Shown: piece by piece, positions 31,180 to 39,025 of the stretch
How the letters are laid out: each line of letters starts with the position of its first letter
Position numbering within the stretch: the first letter of the stretch is position 1
Assembly (NCBI GenBank): GCA_049323615.1
Contig: JBMOPD010000056.1
Coordinates: 1-44,784 of the forward strand
DNA length: 44,784 nt
Reading direction: 5' to 3'
Source: JBMOPD01 sp049323615
GTDB lineage: Bacteria > Bacillota > Desulfotomaculia > Desulfotomaculales > Desulfocucumaceae
Translations under genes and position numbers: made by a program
The notes under the pieces: model-generated
Databases searched by the model: none
What the model was told of the DNA's origin: nothing
What the model saw: only the letters and a program-made list of their open reading frames with translations

Positions 31180-31244
31180 CTCCGGCAGAATTCAGAACTA
31201 AGAATTTCAGATTCCAAACTCCAGCGGATAGACTTATGAGAAAA

Positions 31245-31278
31245 GCCTCCACCAATCCCGGTGGAGGCCATGTTTTTT
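31245..31278 (+). terminator. terminator of the sigma/anti-sigma operon
   Basis: GCCTCCACC (31245-31253) and GGTGGAGGC (31260-31268) form a perfect 9-base stem, followed by CATGTTTTTTAT. It lies 65 bases after the anti-sigma stop. Confidence 0.88.
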
Positions 31279-31289
31279 ATATGTTTTCT

Positions 31290-31323
31290 ATTCTGGATTC
31301 TGAATTCTGGATTCTGGATTCTG
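31290..31323 (-). repeat. CAGAATC heptad array, copy 3
   Basis: About five units in minus orientation, between the terminator of the sigma operon and the 3' end of the protease gene. It is the same length as copy 2, with units in a slightly different order, and is followed by ACCCCG. Confidence 0.9.
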
Positions 31324-31351
31324 ACCCCGAAAAATATCCTTTAAGTAGAAT

Positions 31352-34300
31352 TTATGGTTTTTCCAGCAGCCGCTGGATGACTGCGGCCACCTCGGCCCGG
31401 GTCAGCGGCGCCTCCGGCGCGAATGTATCCCGGGACCTTCCCTTTATCAAGCCCCTGTAATGTCCCCAGGCAACGGCCTCCCTTTCTTTTTCGGTAACTC
31501 CGCCGCAGTCCCGGAAGGGAAGCGTGTAGTCCCGTGGCAACTGGCCGGGATTCCGGTAGCTGTTTTTCAGGTTGACCATGAAAGAGGCCCGGGTGATTAT
31601 TTCACCGGGATCGCCCCGGCCGCCGAAAGACGGGATTACTTGCGCCGTCGGGCTGAATCCCCTGACGGCGGCCCGGAGCATGTCCAGCTCGGCCCTGGTG
31701 ACCGGCTGGTCGGGCCTGAAGGTGCCGTCCCCGTATCCGGCCATGATGCCCCCGGCGGCGATGGAGGTAATGGCCCCCTCCGCCCAGTGGCCGGCTATGT
31801 CCGTGAATTTCCGGGCGGCAACCTCGGACCGCGTGACCGTCCTGCCGGTCACGCCGCCGCTGCTCCTGTTTACGGCCACAACCTTCACCGCGTCCTCATT
31901 TTCCAGGAATTTCAGCGGCCAGGTGAAGGCCCGCCGTTCCTTCCCAACCGGTATGTCCTCGCGCATCCCGTTTTCATGCCATATATACAGGCGGTCACCG
32001 GTGGTGTAGCCGGAAAGCGCGAACCCGCCGTTTTCCTCCCGGACTGTGGCCGCCAAAAGCGGGCTTTTGGCTCCCTCCCGGGCCCCGGCCCTGACGGCCA
32101 CCGGCACCTTGTTGAAGGGGGCGGGCGCCAGCAGGGAAACCACCGTGATTTTTTCGCCCGGCAGCAGGTCTTCGGCGGTAACCGGCAGCCCCTCCTTGGT
32201 TACGGTGGTATAGCTGCTTGCCCGGTACCTCTCCCCGTCCGACGTGGTCATATACGGGATCTCTATTGACGCCAGCCGCTTCTGCTCGTCCTCCAGCAGT
32301 TCGGCCACGTCCATGCGCCATACCTCCGACCGGTCCGGCGACAGGGTGACCCTGACCCAGGTCCCCGAGGACAGGGTGGAAGCGTCGGCCGTCAGCCCCC
32401 ACCGCCTGACCTCGGTTTCGGGCGAAAGCCTGAACATTTGAAAGCGGTTGTACAGATCGCTCATGTATACGCTGTTGTCCCTGGCGCTGGTGAACAGCAC
32501 CCGCCCGTAAACCACGTTGCTGTACGCCGCCAGGCCCAGTATCTCCCTGCTGCCGGGAATTATCACGGCCATTACGTAGTCTCCCGGCGCGATATCCTTC
32601 AGGGAAGCCTCCGACCGGTCCTTCTGGACGCCGGCCCCGGAAAAGACATGAAAGCCGGAATCCGGGCCGATGGTGATCTTTTCTCCGGCCGGGTCTACCG
32701 CGGTCACGTAGCCCGATGCTATGCTCCTGTCCACCAGTATCGAACTGACCACCCTTGCAGCCGGCGGCATCACCAGCGTAACCTGCTGCCCGGGCATTAC
32801 CTTGCGCATGCCGTTGAGGTTGCCGGACCCGAACACCATTTCCAGGGGGTCGGTCCGCTCAAAGCTGTCGTTGTACGTGTAGCCGGCCCGGGAAGACACG
32901 GGGTACCTGGCTTTTCCCCCGAACAGTTCAATGGAGGTGATACTGCCGTTTTCCCCCGGCCCGGTGCGGGCCACACTGCCCTTTTCGGTGAGGTAGTCGC
33001 TGGTCAGGTGCCACAGGGTCTGGGTAACGCCGTCAAGGCTGGCCCTCAGGCTTATACCGGGGGGCAGGCCGGCAATATCCCCGATGTACGTGCCGTTCAC
33101 GATCAGGCCCTTTTCTGTTTCGGGGCTCTGGTAGTAGCCGCCTTCCCGGGCCTCCTGGTCCATCTCGAACCAGATGCGCCCGTCCGTTCCTTCCCTGGTC
33201 CGCACGCTTTCCTGTTCCCACAGGCGGCCCGCGATATAGAGGGACCTGCTGTTATAGTAAACCCTGAACCCGGGCTCGGGCTTCATGCTGGAAACCCTGC
33301 CGCCGTTCAGCAGGTAGCGGATGTTTTTATCAGACTGGTTGACTTGCTGCCCTCCGTACAGGTATATGACGCCTCCCCGGGCGGACCACTTTATGATGCC
33401 GGTGGCCAGGGGCTGCCCGTAAACCAGGCTATAGTCCTGGCCGGGAACCGGCGCGCCCCTCGCCGCAAAGCCCTTCACCGAGGCGGCCCTGACCTCAATC
33501 ACGTAGTCACCCGGTTCGGGGTTTTTTATGTACACCTGCTCCACGTTGTTTAAAGTATCCGGGGCGCCGCCCAGAAAGCCGTTCCCGTAATATGTCTTTC
33601 CATTGGGGCCGGTTACCGCGAGGTCCAGGTTGTTCACCAGGGCCTTTTGGGCAAGCAGTTCCCCGGCCGGGTCGGTCCAGGCCAGCGTCACTTTCAGGGG
33701 CGAGCCGGAGTCCTCCACCCTGACTCTGTACGTTTTGGCCCCGCCCTCCGGCAGCCCGGCGTTTTCCTCGGCCAAAACCATGGTCTTCTCCTGCAAAGCC
33801 AGCACTGTCCCGGCCAGGTCCAGCACCCCGAAGCCTTCCTGAGAGGGGCCGGAGTCCGGCGTCCTGGCCCCGTTGACCAGGGCCGCCTTGATCGACGCCG
33901 CCCGGGGGTCCGGGACGGCCATGTCACGCTGCATGTACTCCCGCAGCAGGGCAACCGCCCCCGCGGCCACCGCCGAGGCCATGCTGGAACCCTGCATCCG
34001 GCTGTACATGGGGAATCCCGGCAGGTTTCCCTTTACCAGGCCGGACCGGGTGGAGATAATCGATGTCCCCGGGGCCAGCAGGTCCGGCTTTATCCTGCCG
34101 TCCCCGGCCGGGCCGCGGCTGGAAAAGTTTGCCGCTTCCAGGGTGTCCCCCGGCGAAAAGTCCAGGGCGGGCCGGGGGCTCACCGATGACCCCACCACCA
34201 GGGCGTTCTTGCTGTTGGCCTCGGAGGTCAGGGACTTTGCCCCGGGGCCCGCGTTCCCGGCCCCGAATATGGCCAGAAAGTCGGGATATTTCCGCATAAA

Positions 34301-34885
34301 GGCGTCCGCCTTCATGGCGGTGCCCGAGTACCTGTTGTCGCCGCTTCCCCAGGCGTCCACGTGGATCCTGGCCCCGGCCTGGTAGGCCGGCATGAAAAGA
34401 TTATCTATGTCCGCAGGGGGGGAAATTTTACCGTTTTCATCCAGGATGCCCTGGAAGTAGATGCCGGCCCCCGGGGCCACACCCCTGAACTTGCCCCCGG
34501 AGGCGCTGCCGCTGCCGGCTATGGTGCCCACCATGTGGGTCCCGTGGCCCACCGGGTCGTCGGCCACCTTCCGGCCGGCCCAGGATTTGAGCATTAAAAT
34601 CTTCGGCTTCTTCCCGGGCTCGCTGGCCAGGTCCGGGTGGACATCCTCCATGGACCCCCTGTCAATGCCGCTGTCGGCCACGGCCACCGTCTGGCCGGCG
34701 CCGGTAAGCCCGGCGGGGGTGATAAAGCCCGGGGCGCTCAGCAGGTCGGCCCCGATAATCTGCCCGCTCCTGTCGTTGAGAAGCTGCGCCCGGCCGGATT
34801 CCGCGGAGGTATCCCCGGCCGCTCCGCCGGCTGCCGTGATCACAATAACCAAAAGAATAAAACACAAAAGTCTCTTTAACCTCAA
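31352..34885 (-). CDS. cell-wall-anchored S8 (subtilisin-like) protease with SLH domains
   Basis: A 1177-aa exported protease. I prefer TTG 34885, seven bases after GGGGGA, because the signal peptide then begins MRLKRLLCFILLVIVITAAG. The S8 triad is Asp71 (VADSGID), His114 (GHGTHMVGT) and Ser301 (QGSSMAS), with oxyanion Asn211 (GAGNAG). A convertase/jelly-roll-like beta domain follows (VTLAWTDPAG near 405). A long beta-rich stretch of unknown type fills about 500-1030. Two SLH domains close the protein (FTDIAGHWAEGAITSIAAGG, then FRDCGGV through LTRAEVAAVIQRLLEKP). It should process surface or external proteins while bound to the wall, and may work with the other SLH proteins upstream. Confidence 0.88.
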   Translation of the reverse strand: MRLKRLLCFILLVIVITAAGGAAGDTSAESGRAQLLNDRSGQIIGADLLSAPGFITPAGLTGAGQTVAVADSGIDRGSMEDVHPDLASEPGKKPKILMLKSWAGRKVADDPVGHGTHMVGTIAGSGSASGGKFRGVAPGAGIYFQGILDENGKISPPADIDNLFMPAYQAGARIHVDAWGSGDNRYSGTAMKADAFMRKYPDFLAIFGAGNAGPGAKSLTSEANSKNALVVGSSVSPRPALDFSPGDTLEAANFSSRGPAGDGRIKPDLLAPGTSIISTRSGLVKGNLPGFPMYSRMQGSSMASAVAAGAVALLREYMQRDMAVPDPRAASIKAALVNGARTPDSGPSQEGFGVLDLAGTVLALQEKTMVLAEENAGLPEGGAKTYRVRVEDSGSPLKVTLAWTDPAGELLAQKALVNNLDLAVTGPNGKTYYGNGFLGGAPDTLNNVEQVYIKNPEPGDYVIEVRAASVKGFAARGAPVPGQDYSLVYGQPLATGIIKWSARGGVIYLYGGQQVNQSDKNIRYLLNGGRVSSMKPEPGFRVYYNSRSLYIAGRLWEQESVRTREGTDGRIWFEMDQEAREGGYYQSPETEKGLIVNGTYIGDIAGLPPGISLRASLDGVTQTLWHLTSDYLTEKGSVARTGPGENGSITSIELFGGKARYPVSSRAGYTYNDSFERTDPLEMVFGSGNLNGMRKVMPGQQVTLVMPPAARVVSSILVDRSIASGYVTAVDPAGEKITIGPDSGFHVFSGAGVQKDRSEASLKDIAPGDYVMAVIIPGSREILGLAAYSNVVYGRVLFTSARDNSVYMSDLYNRFQMFRLSPETEVRRWGLTADASTLSSGTWVRVTLSPDRSEVWRMDVAELLEDEQKRLASIEIPYMTTSDGERYRASSYTTVTKEGLPVTAEDLLPGEKITVVSLLAPAPFNKVPVAVRAGAREGAKSPLLAATVREENGGFALSGYTTGDRLYIWHENGMREDIPVGKERRAFTWPLKFLENEDAVKVVAVNRSSGGVTGRTVTRSEVAARKFTDIAGHWAEGAITSIAAGGIMAGYGDGTFRPDQPVTRAELDMLRAAVRGFSPTAQVIPSFGGRGDPGEIITRASFMVNLKNSYRNPGQLPRDYTLPFRDCGGVTEKEREAVAWGHYRGLIKGRSRDTFAPEAPLTRAEVAAVIQRLLEKP

Positions 34886-35182
34886 AAACAAGTCCCCCTG
34901 CACAAAAAAAGAATCCGGGCTGTACATTCTTTTCCATTTTTAATGACGACGCAGATGATAAAAATGTTACAGGCATTATAGAAAAATTATACTGAAAGCC
35001 TTACGGGCCAGGAGACAGGAGACAGGAGACAGAATGTGAAAGCCCTATTCTAAAGAGAAAGACTAGCCTTTTCCATGGATTCCTGCACCTGACAATTTAA
35101 CTAATTCGACGGCATTTGACCTAATCCTTCAACAATTGTTAAATATTTAAAGTATTTATGACGTTAAGTTTTTCCATGGGAT
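34886..35182. other. intergenic region upstream of the protease
   Basis: No gene is supported. On the minus strand TATAAT-like boxes near 34973-34995 may serve the protease gene. A short tandem 7-mer AGGAGAC is present in three copies near 35012-35033, unrelated in sequence to the CAGAATC heptad. The palindromes AACAATTGTT and TTAAATATTTAA lie next to each other near 35131-35152. Confidence 0.4.
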
Positions 35183-35205
35183 AAAAAGCCGCCCTCGCGG
35201 GCGGC
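35183..35205 (-). terminator. minus-strand terminator
   Basis: GCCGCCC (35188-35194) and GGGCGGC (35199-35205) form a stem with loop TCGC, and on the minus strand T5 follows. A second stem, GCCGCTG/CAGCGGC (35206-35222), lies directly upstream of it in transcription. It closes the short-ORF region to its right. Confidence 0.8.
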
Positions 35206-35224
35206 GCCGCTGTTCCAGCGGCGG

Positions 35225-35263
35225 GAATTCAGAATTCAGAATTCAGAATCCAGAATCCAGAAT
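35225..35263 (+). repeat. CAGAATC heptad array, copy 4
   Basis: About five and a half units of CAGAATT/CAGAATC in plus orientation, between a short minus-strand ORF and its terminator. Confidence 0.9.
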
Positions 35264-35277
35264 GCTTACAGCCTTTC

Positions 35278-35448
35278 CTAAAGCCCGGCTCCTTCTTTTG
35301 GGACGTACAATACTTTAGAGGTTGCTATCGAAAGGGAGAAGGCATCAATCGAGCGATATTGCCGGAGACTGTTCAGTCGCAGGTCCGGGTTCGCGAGTGC
35401 GATGTCTTCTCCAATGCGCCATAAAGCTATTATGGGGTTTGTATTCAA
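35278..35448 (-). other. 56-codon ORF, probable gene remnant
   Basis: From TTG at 35446-35448 the minus strand reads MNTNPIIALWRIGEDIALAN and then PDLRLNSLRQYRSIDAFSLS before ending KEGAGL. The composition is natural and protein-like. There is no convincing ribosome binding site. The ALANPDLRLNSLR stretch faintly recalls the C-terminal part of SPFH/band-7 proteins, but I would not assign it. It is followed by a heptad array and a terminator, so it may be the 3' end of an older gene. Confidence 0.4.
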
Positions 35449-35502
35449 ACCAAAGGTTTACTTTAGTACTTTAAATCGACATATACTTTCTTTAACGAAA
35501 AC

Positions 35503-35530
35503 AAAAGGCTGTCGGCTTTTGCCAACAGCC
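35503..35530 (-). terminator. minus-strand terminator after the AbrB remnant
   Basis: GGCTGT-C-GGC pairs with GCC-A-ACAGCC around TTTT. On the minus strand the stem is followed by TTTTG. It lies 19 bases beyond the stop of the 34-codon ORF. Confidence 0.65.
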
Positions 35531-35548
35531 CGGTGAGAATATTCAGCA

Positions 35549-35653
35549 TCAGGGACGCTGAACATAATCATTTATAAATATTACTTTCAGTTCTGTTATT
35601 TTTTTCAGTTGTTCATCGGTTACCCTTTTTAATGCTTCAGTTATAGATCCCAT
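35549..35653 (-). CDS. 34-codon ORF overlapping the AbrB remnant
   Basis: An ATG at 35651-35653 lies inside the last codons of the AbrB-type gene and opens a frame reading MGSITEALKRVTDEQLKKIT, then ELKVIFINDYVQRP. It looks like an amphipathic helix. It could be a translationally coupled small protein or the start of a lost partner gene. No family recognised. Confidence 0.3.
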   Translation of the reverse strand: MGSITEALKRVTDEQLKKITELKVIFINDYVQRP

Positions 35654-35881
35654 TCCGATTCACGTTCTTTCTTTAATTCCTCGACTCCGTCTTTCCACAG
35701 ATACGCGCCGAGACCGGCAAGGGCACCGGTAAAACTCCTGGGTTTTGGAATAGCTGTCATAGTTCCAGTTTCTTCGTCGTACTCCCACAACAGTACATCA
35801 CCTATCTTTAACTTGGCATTTTCCCGTATACAGGCGGGCAGGGTAATCTGAAATTTTTGATATATTATAAACTTTTTCCAA
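35641..35881 (-). pseudogene. frameshifted AbrB/SpoVT-type DNA-binding protein gene
   Basis: The minus strand from about 35860 to 35641 encodes an AbrB-type domain (KFQITLPACIRENAKLKIGD, then VLLWEYDEETGTMTA) and a tail GLGAYLWKDGVEELKKERES, but this frame has no start codon. A TTG at 35879-35881 opens another frame, MEKVYNISK. It would join the domain exactly if the A-run at 35854-35858 (plus-strand T) were one base shorter or two longer. So there is a one- or two-base indel in a homopolymer. It is either a real pseudogene or a sequencing error; a ribosome binding site is also lacking. Confidence 0.75.
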
Positions 35882-35955
35882 CAAAATTAAAAGTGGTAAG
35901 ACAAAATTTTTATCTGTCTTTTGATTTAGTGTCTTCTGTGGCGCACAAAGTTAAA

Positions 35956-35977
35956 GCTGCCGGCAAAGGCCGGCAGC
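35956..35977 (-). terminator. probable terminator after mbl
   Basis: GCTGCCGG and CCGGCAGC form a perfect 8-base stem around CAAAGG, about 20 bases beyond the mbl stop. On the minus strand TTTAACTTT follows. Confidence 0.6.
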
Positions 35978-35996
35978 CTGTGTCATATATCCAGGA

Positions 35997-37025
35997 CTAC
36001 CCGGGGAGCTGTCCCTTGAATTTATAGTCTTTGGAAAGGACGTTCAACATTCCCAGCGCCCTTCCGGTACCAAGGGCCACGCAGCTCAGGGGGTCGTCGG
36101 CCAGGTGCACCGGGAGCCCGGTCTCCTGGCTGAGGAGCCTGTCCAGCCCCTGCAGGAGGGCGCCCCCGCCCGTCATGACAATGCCCTTGTTCACTATGTC
36201 GGCGGCCAGCTCCGGAGGGGTCCGCTCCAGCACTTCCTTTACCGCGCTGATTATGGCCTCCAGGGGTTCCTTAATGGCGTCATGGACCTGCCGGCTGTTG
36301 ACTTTGATCGCCCTCGGCAGCCCGGATACCAGGTCCCTGCCCTTTATTTCGTATTCTTTCACAGCCGTGCCGTCGGGGTAGGCGGTCCCCACCTCAATCT
36401 TGATCTCCTCCCCGGTGCGCTCTCCGATGGCCAGGTTGAACTCCCGCCTGACGTAGCGGACGATGGACTCGTCAATCTTGTCGCCGGCAACCCTGAGGGA
36501 ACGGCTGCAGACTATGCCGCCCAGGGAAAGCACGGCCACGTCGGTGGTCCCGCCCCCGATGTCCACCACCATGGTGCCGCTGGGCTCGGAAATATCCAGG
36601 CCGGCCCCCAGGGCCGCCGCCAGCGGCTCCTCTATGACATAGGCGGAGTGCGCCCCGGCCTGCAGGGAAGCCTGGCGAACCGCCCTCTCCTCCACACCGG
36701 TGACTCCCGAGGGAATGCAGACCATCACCCTCGGCCGGTGGAACAGCCTCCTGCCGCCGGACTTGTTTATGAAATAGCGGAGCATTTTTTCGGTCACTTC
36801 GTAGTCGGCAATCACTCCGTCCCTCAACGGCCTGATGGCCACAATGTTGCCCGGCGTCCTCCCCAGCATGCGGCGGGCCTCGGCGCCCACCGCGATCACC
36901 TTTCCGTTGTCCTTGTTGATGGCCACCACCGACGGCTCCTGGAGAACAATCCCCCTTCCCTTTATATAGACCAGAACATTGGCAGTGCCCAGGTCCACCC
37001 CTATATCCACGGTTAATCCAAACAT
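35997..37025 (-). CDS. mbl: MreB/Mbl rod-shape cytoskeletal protein
   Basis: A 342-aa actin-like ATPase from ATG 37025 (AAAGGGG upstream); the longer frame adds 56 residues not found in the family. Phosphate loops are visible: IGVDLGTANVLVY near 8-20, VVDIGGGTTDVAVLSLGG near 155-172, and IVMTGGGALLQGLDRLL near 285-301. It forms membrane-bound filaments that guide lateral cell-wall synthesis. Position next to spoIIID matches the Mbl-type copy of Firmicutes rather than MreB of the mreBCD operon. Possible expression during sporulation is inferred from that context. Confidence 0.9.
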   Translation of the reverse strand: MFGLTVDIGVDLGTANVLVYIKGRGIVLQEPSVVAINKDNGKVIAVGAEARRMLGRTPGNIVAIRPLRDGVIADYEVTEKMLRYFINKSGGRRLFHRPRVMVCIPSGVTGVEERAVRQASLQAGAHSAYVIEEPLAAALGAGLDISEPSGTMVVDIGGGTTDVAVLSLGGIVCSRSLRVAGDKIDESIVRYVRREFNLAIGERTGEEIKIEVGTAYPDGTAVKEYEIKGRDLVSGLPRAIKVNSRQVHDAIKEPLEAIISAVKEVLERTPPELAADIVNKGIVMTGGGALLQGLDRLLSQETGLPVHLADDPLSCVALGTGRALGMLNVLSKDYKFKGQLPG

Positions 37026-37193
37026 AAGGCTTTCCCCTTTCCTGTCAAAAAGCCGCAGGTCCGTCCACTTTTTACAAGGGTGCGGGCTGCCGGACCCGGC
37101 CCGGCTAGCCCGACCCCACGGCATGTGGTAATATTCTACAAGAAAGGGGAAATTCCTCCATCTTTTACTTTTGCTGCGGAAATTTAAAGTCAT

Positions 37194-37445
37194 TCATGCC
37201 AAATCCTTGTATTTCCGCTTGGTTGCTTCACCTCCGCGCAGGTGGCGTTCGGACTTGTTAAAATCAAGCACCTTTTTGACCTCTACGGCTATTTCTTTAT
37301 TGAGTGAAGGAAGCCGCTCGGTCATATCCTTGTGCACGGTGCTTTTGCTGACTTCAAAAACCTGTGCAGCCCGGCGAACCGTTGCCCTGGTTTCAAGTAT
37401 ATAGGCGCATATTTCCAGTACCCGCTTCTGAATATATTCCTGCAT
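37194..37445 (-). CDS. spoIIID: sporulation transcription factor SpoIIID
   Basis: An 83-aa helix-turn-helix regulator. The sequence YIQKRVLEICAYILETRATVRRAAQVFEVSKSTVHKDMTERL is characteristic, as is the basic C-terminal patch (RHLRGGEATKRKYKDLA). It controls sigma-E-dependent genes in the mother cell during spore formation. The order spoIID, spoIIID, mbl is the conserved Firmicute arrangement. It is preceded by a G-rich ribosome binding site (GCGGGGGGG). Confidence 0.95.
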   Translation of the reverse strand: MQEYIQKRVLEICAYILETRATVRRAAQVFEVSKSTVHKDMTERLPSLNKEIAVEVKKVLDFNKSERHLRGGEATKRKYKDLA

Positions 37446-37766
37446 GAATTTGCCCCCCCGCCTTAAACTGACAGAGGCCGGTTCAGTCGTTGGCCGTAAG
37501 GCGCCGGCTCCGGTTATAAAAGGAATTGGCTGCTTGCTGACGACCGGCGACTGCTATGGCCTCGGCAGGCTTTTATAAAATATATGCCGGGGGGTAAAAT
37601 AAATTGCCGGGCGTTCAAATAAATACAGGCATTACCATTATGCTAATGGGATGGCTTTGGGGGTCGGAATCCAGAATCCAGAATTCAGAATTCAGAATAA
37701 ACAGTAGTATGAAGTGGCCGCATAAATTGCCGGTTATTCTATCAAAATAAAATGAGGTGATGAAAT
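37446..37766. other. gap between spoIID and spoIIID
   Basis: In other endospore formers an M23 peptidase gene (spoIIQ) often lies here; no trace is visible. The gap contains heptad array copy 5 (37667-37698) and AT-rich sequence that presumably includes the spoIIID promoter, which I could not match to a sigma-E consensus. Confidence 0.5.
37667..37698 (+). repeat. CAGAATC heptad array, copy 5
   Basis: About four and a half units in plus orientation, preceded by GGGGGTCG, much as copy 1 is preceded by GGGTCGGG. Confidence 0.9.
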
Positions 37767-37901
37767 TTGTGGCCCTTTGGTGAAAGGCCGGGCCGGCAGG
37801 ACCCGGTTGAAAAATACCGCCGCTGGCTCAGGAAATGGCTTATGGGAGCAGTGGCTCCCGGAGCCTATTTCCCCAGCGAGTTTATTTCAATTCCGGTATA
37901 G
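37767..37901 (+). CDS. 44-codon ORF convergent with spoIID
   Basis: Start TTG at 37767 with GAGGTGA six bases upstream, a good ribosome binding site. It encodes MWPFGERPGRQDPVEKYRRW, then LRKWLMGAVAPGAYFPSEFI, then SIPV. The last 37 bases overlap the 3' end of spoIID on the other strand. The site and the amphipathic W/R-rich sequence argue for a small protein; conservation would decide. No family recognised. Confidence 0.35.
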   Translation: MWPFGERPGRQDPVEKYRRWLRKWLMGAVAPGAYFPSEFISIPV

Positions 37902-38824
37902 TAGTGTTTTAGAATATCCCGGTAGTTTTTGCCCTTCAGGGCCATTCCCTTGGCCCCGTACTGGCACATTCCCACTCCGTGCCCGTACCCCGCCGTGGAG
38001 ACCTTTACCCGGCCGCCTTCCAAGGTTATATTAAAGCGGGCCGAACGCAGGCCCAGCATTTCCCTGGCGGCCACCGCCGAAAGGATTTTGGTTCCGAGGC
38101 GCACTGTTTTGGGCCAGCCGCCGGATGTCTTTTCAATAACGTCAATAATACTCTTTTGTCCGGTACCGGCCGGCAGGGAATTGATATCCACCCCGGTGGC
38201 CCGTTTAAATTCCGCCGGTGAAAAGAAAACCTCCCTTAAAGGCTCGGGGTCGGCATCATAGGGGCAGGGCACTCCTTTAAGGTAGGGCGCGTCAAACTTC
38301 CAGACCTCCCCGGAATTGACGGTGCCCAACCCCCCGCAGGAGGAGTGGTAAACCGGGTCGATAAGCTCTCCTTCATATGTGATTACCTCATTGCGGGTGG
38401 CATAAACAGCCCTGGCTATCTTGAAGTAATACTGGTAGTGTTTCAGCGTTCCCCAGCGCTTTTTCATTTCCTCCCTGGAAATCCATGCCTGGTAGTGCCT
38501 GTGATCGTCACATGCGTCGGCCCCGGGGTGCACCGGGTTGGCCACCCCGCCGCCGGTCAGCCTCTTCATTATATACGTCCTTGCGGCCACCGCCTGGGCT
38601 TTCAGGGCCTCGGCGGGAAATTCCGCCGGCATTTCCGCCGCCACCACGCCTATTACATAATCTTCAACCGGTAGATTGATTACCTTGCCACTGGCGTGGG
38701 AATACATGTGCACCACTGTGCCGGCCTTTTCTATCCTGGCCGGACTCAGCCAGTTGACGGCCGCCGGTATCCCGACAACCACCGCCACGGTCAGCACCAG
38801 AAAGGTAAAAAATAATCTTTTCAT
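37865..38824 (-). CDS. spoIID: stage II sporulation protein D (SpoIID)
   Basis: A 319-aa peptidoglycan lytic transglycosylase of the engulfment machinery. An N-terminal membrane anchor (LFFTFLVLTVAVVVGIPAAV) is followed by the SpoIID/LytB domain. VIGVVAAEMPAEFPAEALKAQ carries the predicted catalytic Glu64, and VYHSSCGGLG and YGHGVGMCQYGAKGMA are typical. It removes the stem-peptide-free glycan left by SpoIIP and so thins septal peptidoglycan. It lies between murA and spoIIID as in related clostridia and is probably transcribed in the mother cell. Confidence 0.95.
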   Translation of the reverse strand: MKRLFFTFLVLTVAVVVGIPAAVNWLSPARIEKAGTVVHMYSHASGKVINLPVEDYVIGVVAAEMPAEFPAEALKAQAVAARTYIMKRLTGGGVANPVHPGADACDDHRHYQAWISREEMKKRWGTLKHYQYYFKIARAVYATRNEVITYEGELIDPVYHSSCGGLGTVNSGEVWKFDAPYLKGVPCPYDADPEPLREVFFSPAEFKRATGVDINSLPAGTGQKSIIDVIEKTSGGWPKTVRLGTKILSAVAAREMLGLRSARFNITLEGGRVKVSTAGYGHGVGMCQYGAKGMALKGKNYRDILKHYYTGIEINSLGK

Positions 38825-38849
38825 CGTCTTAATGCACCACCTTACCGGT

Positions 38850-38878
38850 CAGAATCCAGAATCCAGGAGCAAGAATCC
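38850..38878 (+). repeat. CAGAATC heptad array, copy 6 (short)
   Basis: Two exact CAGAATC units followed by a degenerate one (CAGGAGCAAGAATCC) just upstream of spoIID. It faces copy 7, which is inverted, across about 110 bases. Confidence 0.8.
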
Positions 38879-38985
38879 GAATAATTTGGCAATAACTTCC
38901 TTTTTATTTTTATTCCCCCAAAGCCGGTGTGATTACACACTTATCAAGATTTCTACTAGTGAACCCGGCTGGTTCGATATTTTTT

Positions 38986-39010
38986 ATTCTGGATTCTGAA
39001 TTCTGGATTC
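38986..39010 (-). repeat. CAGAATC heptad array, copy 7
   Basis: About three and a half units in minus orientation, 15 bases beyond the murA stop. With copy 6 it bounds a short AT-rich segment without a gene, like an empty version of the copy 1/copy 2 cassette. Confidence 0.85.
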
Positions 39011-39025
39011 CCATCTGAAATTCAG

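Noticed and set aside
32438..33553. A 371-codon plus-strand frame within the protease gene
   Set aside because: It lies opposite the S8/SLH protease and is rich in His/Gly/Pro, as expected for the complement of GC-rich coding DNA.
35335..35420. Structured RNA (SRP- or riboswitch-like) suggested by GGAGAA/TTCTCC and GACTG/CAGTC pairings
   Set aside because: No known RNA consensus fits, and the minus strand reads as a natural protein segment, so a coding remnant explains it better.
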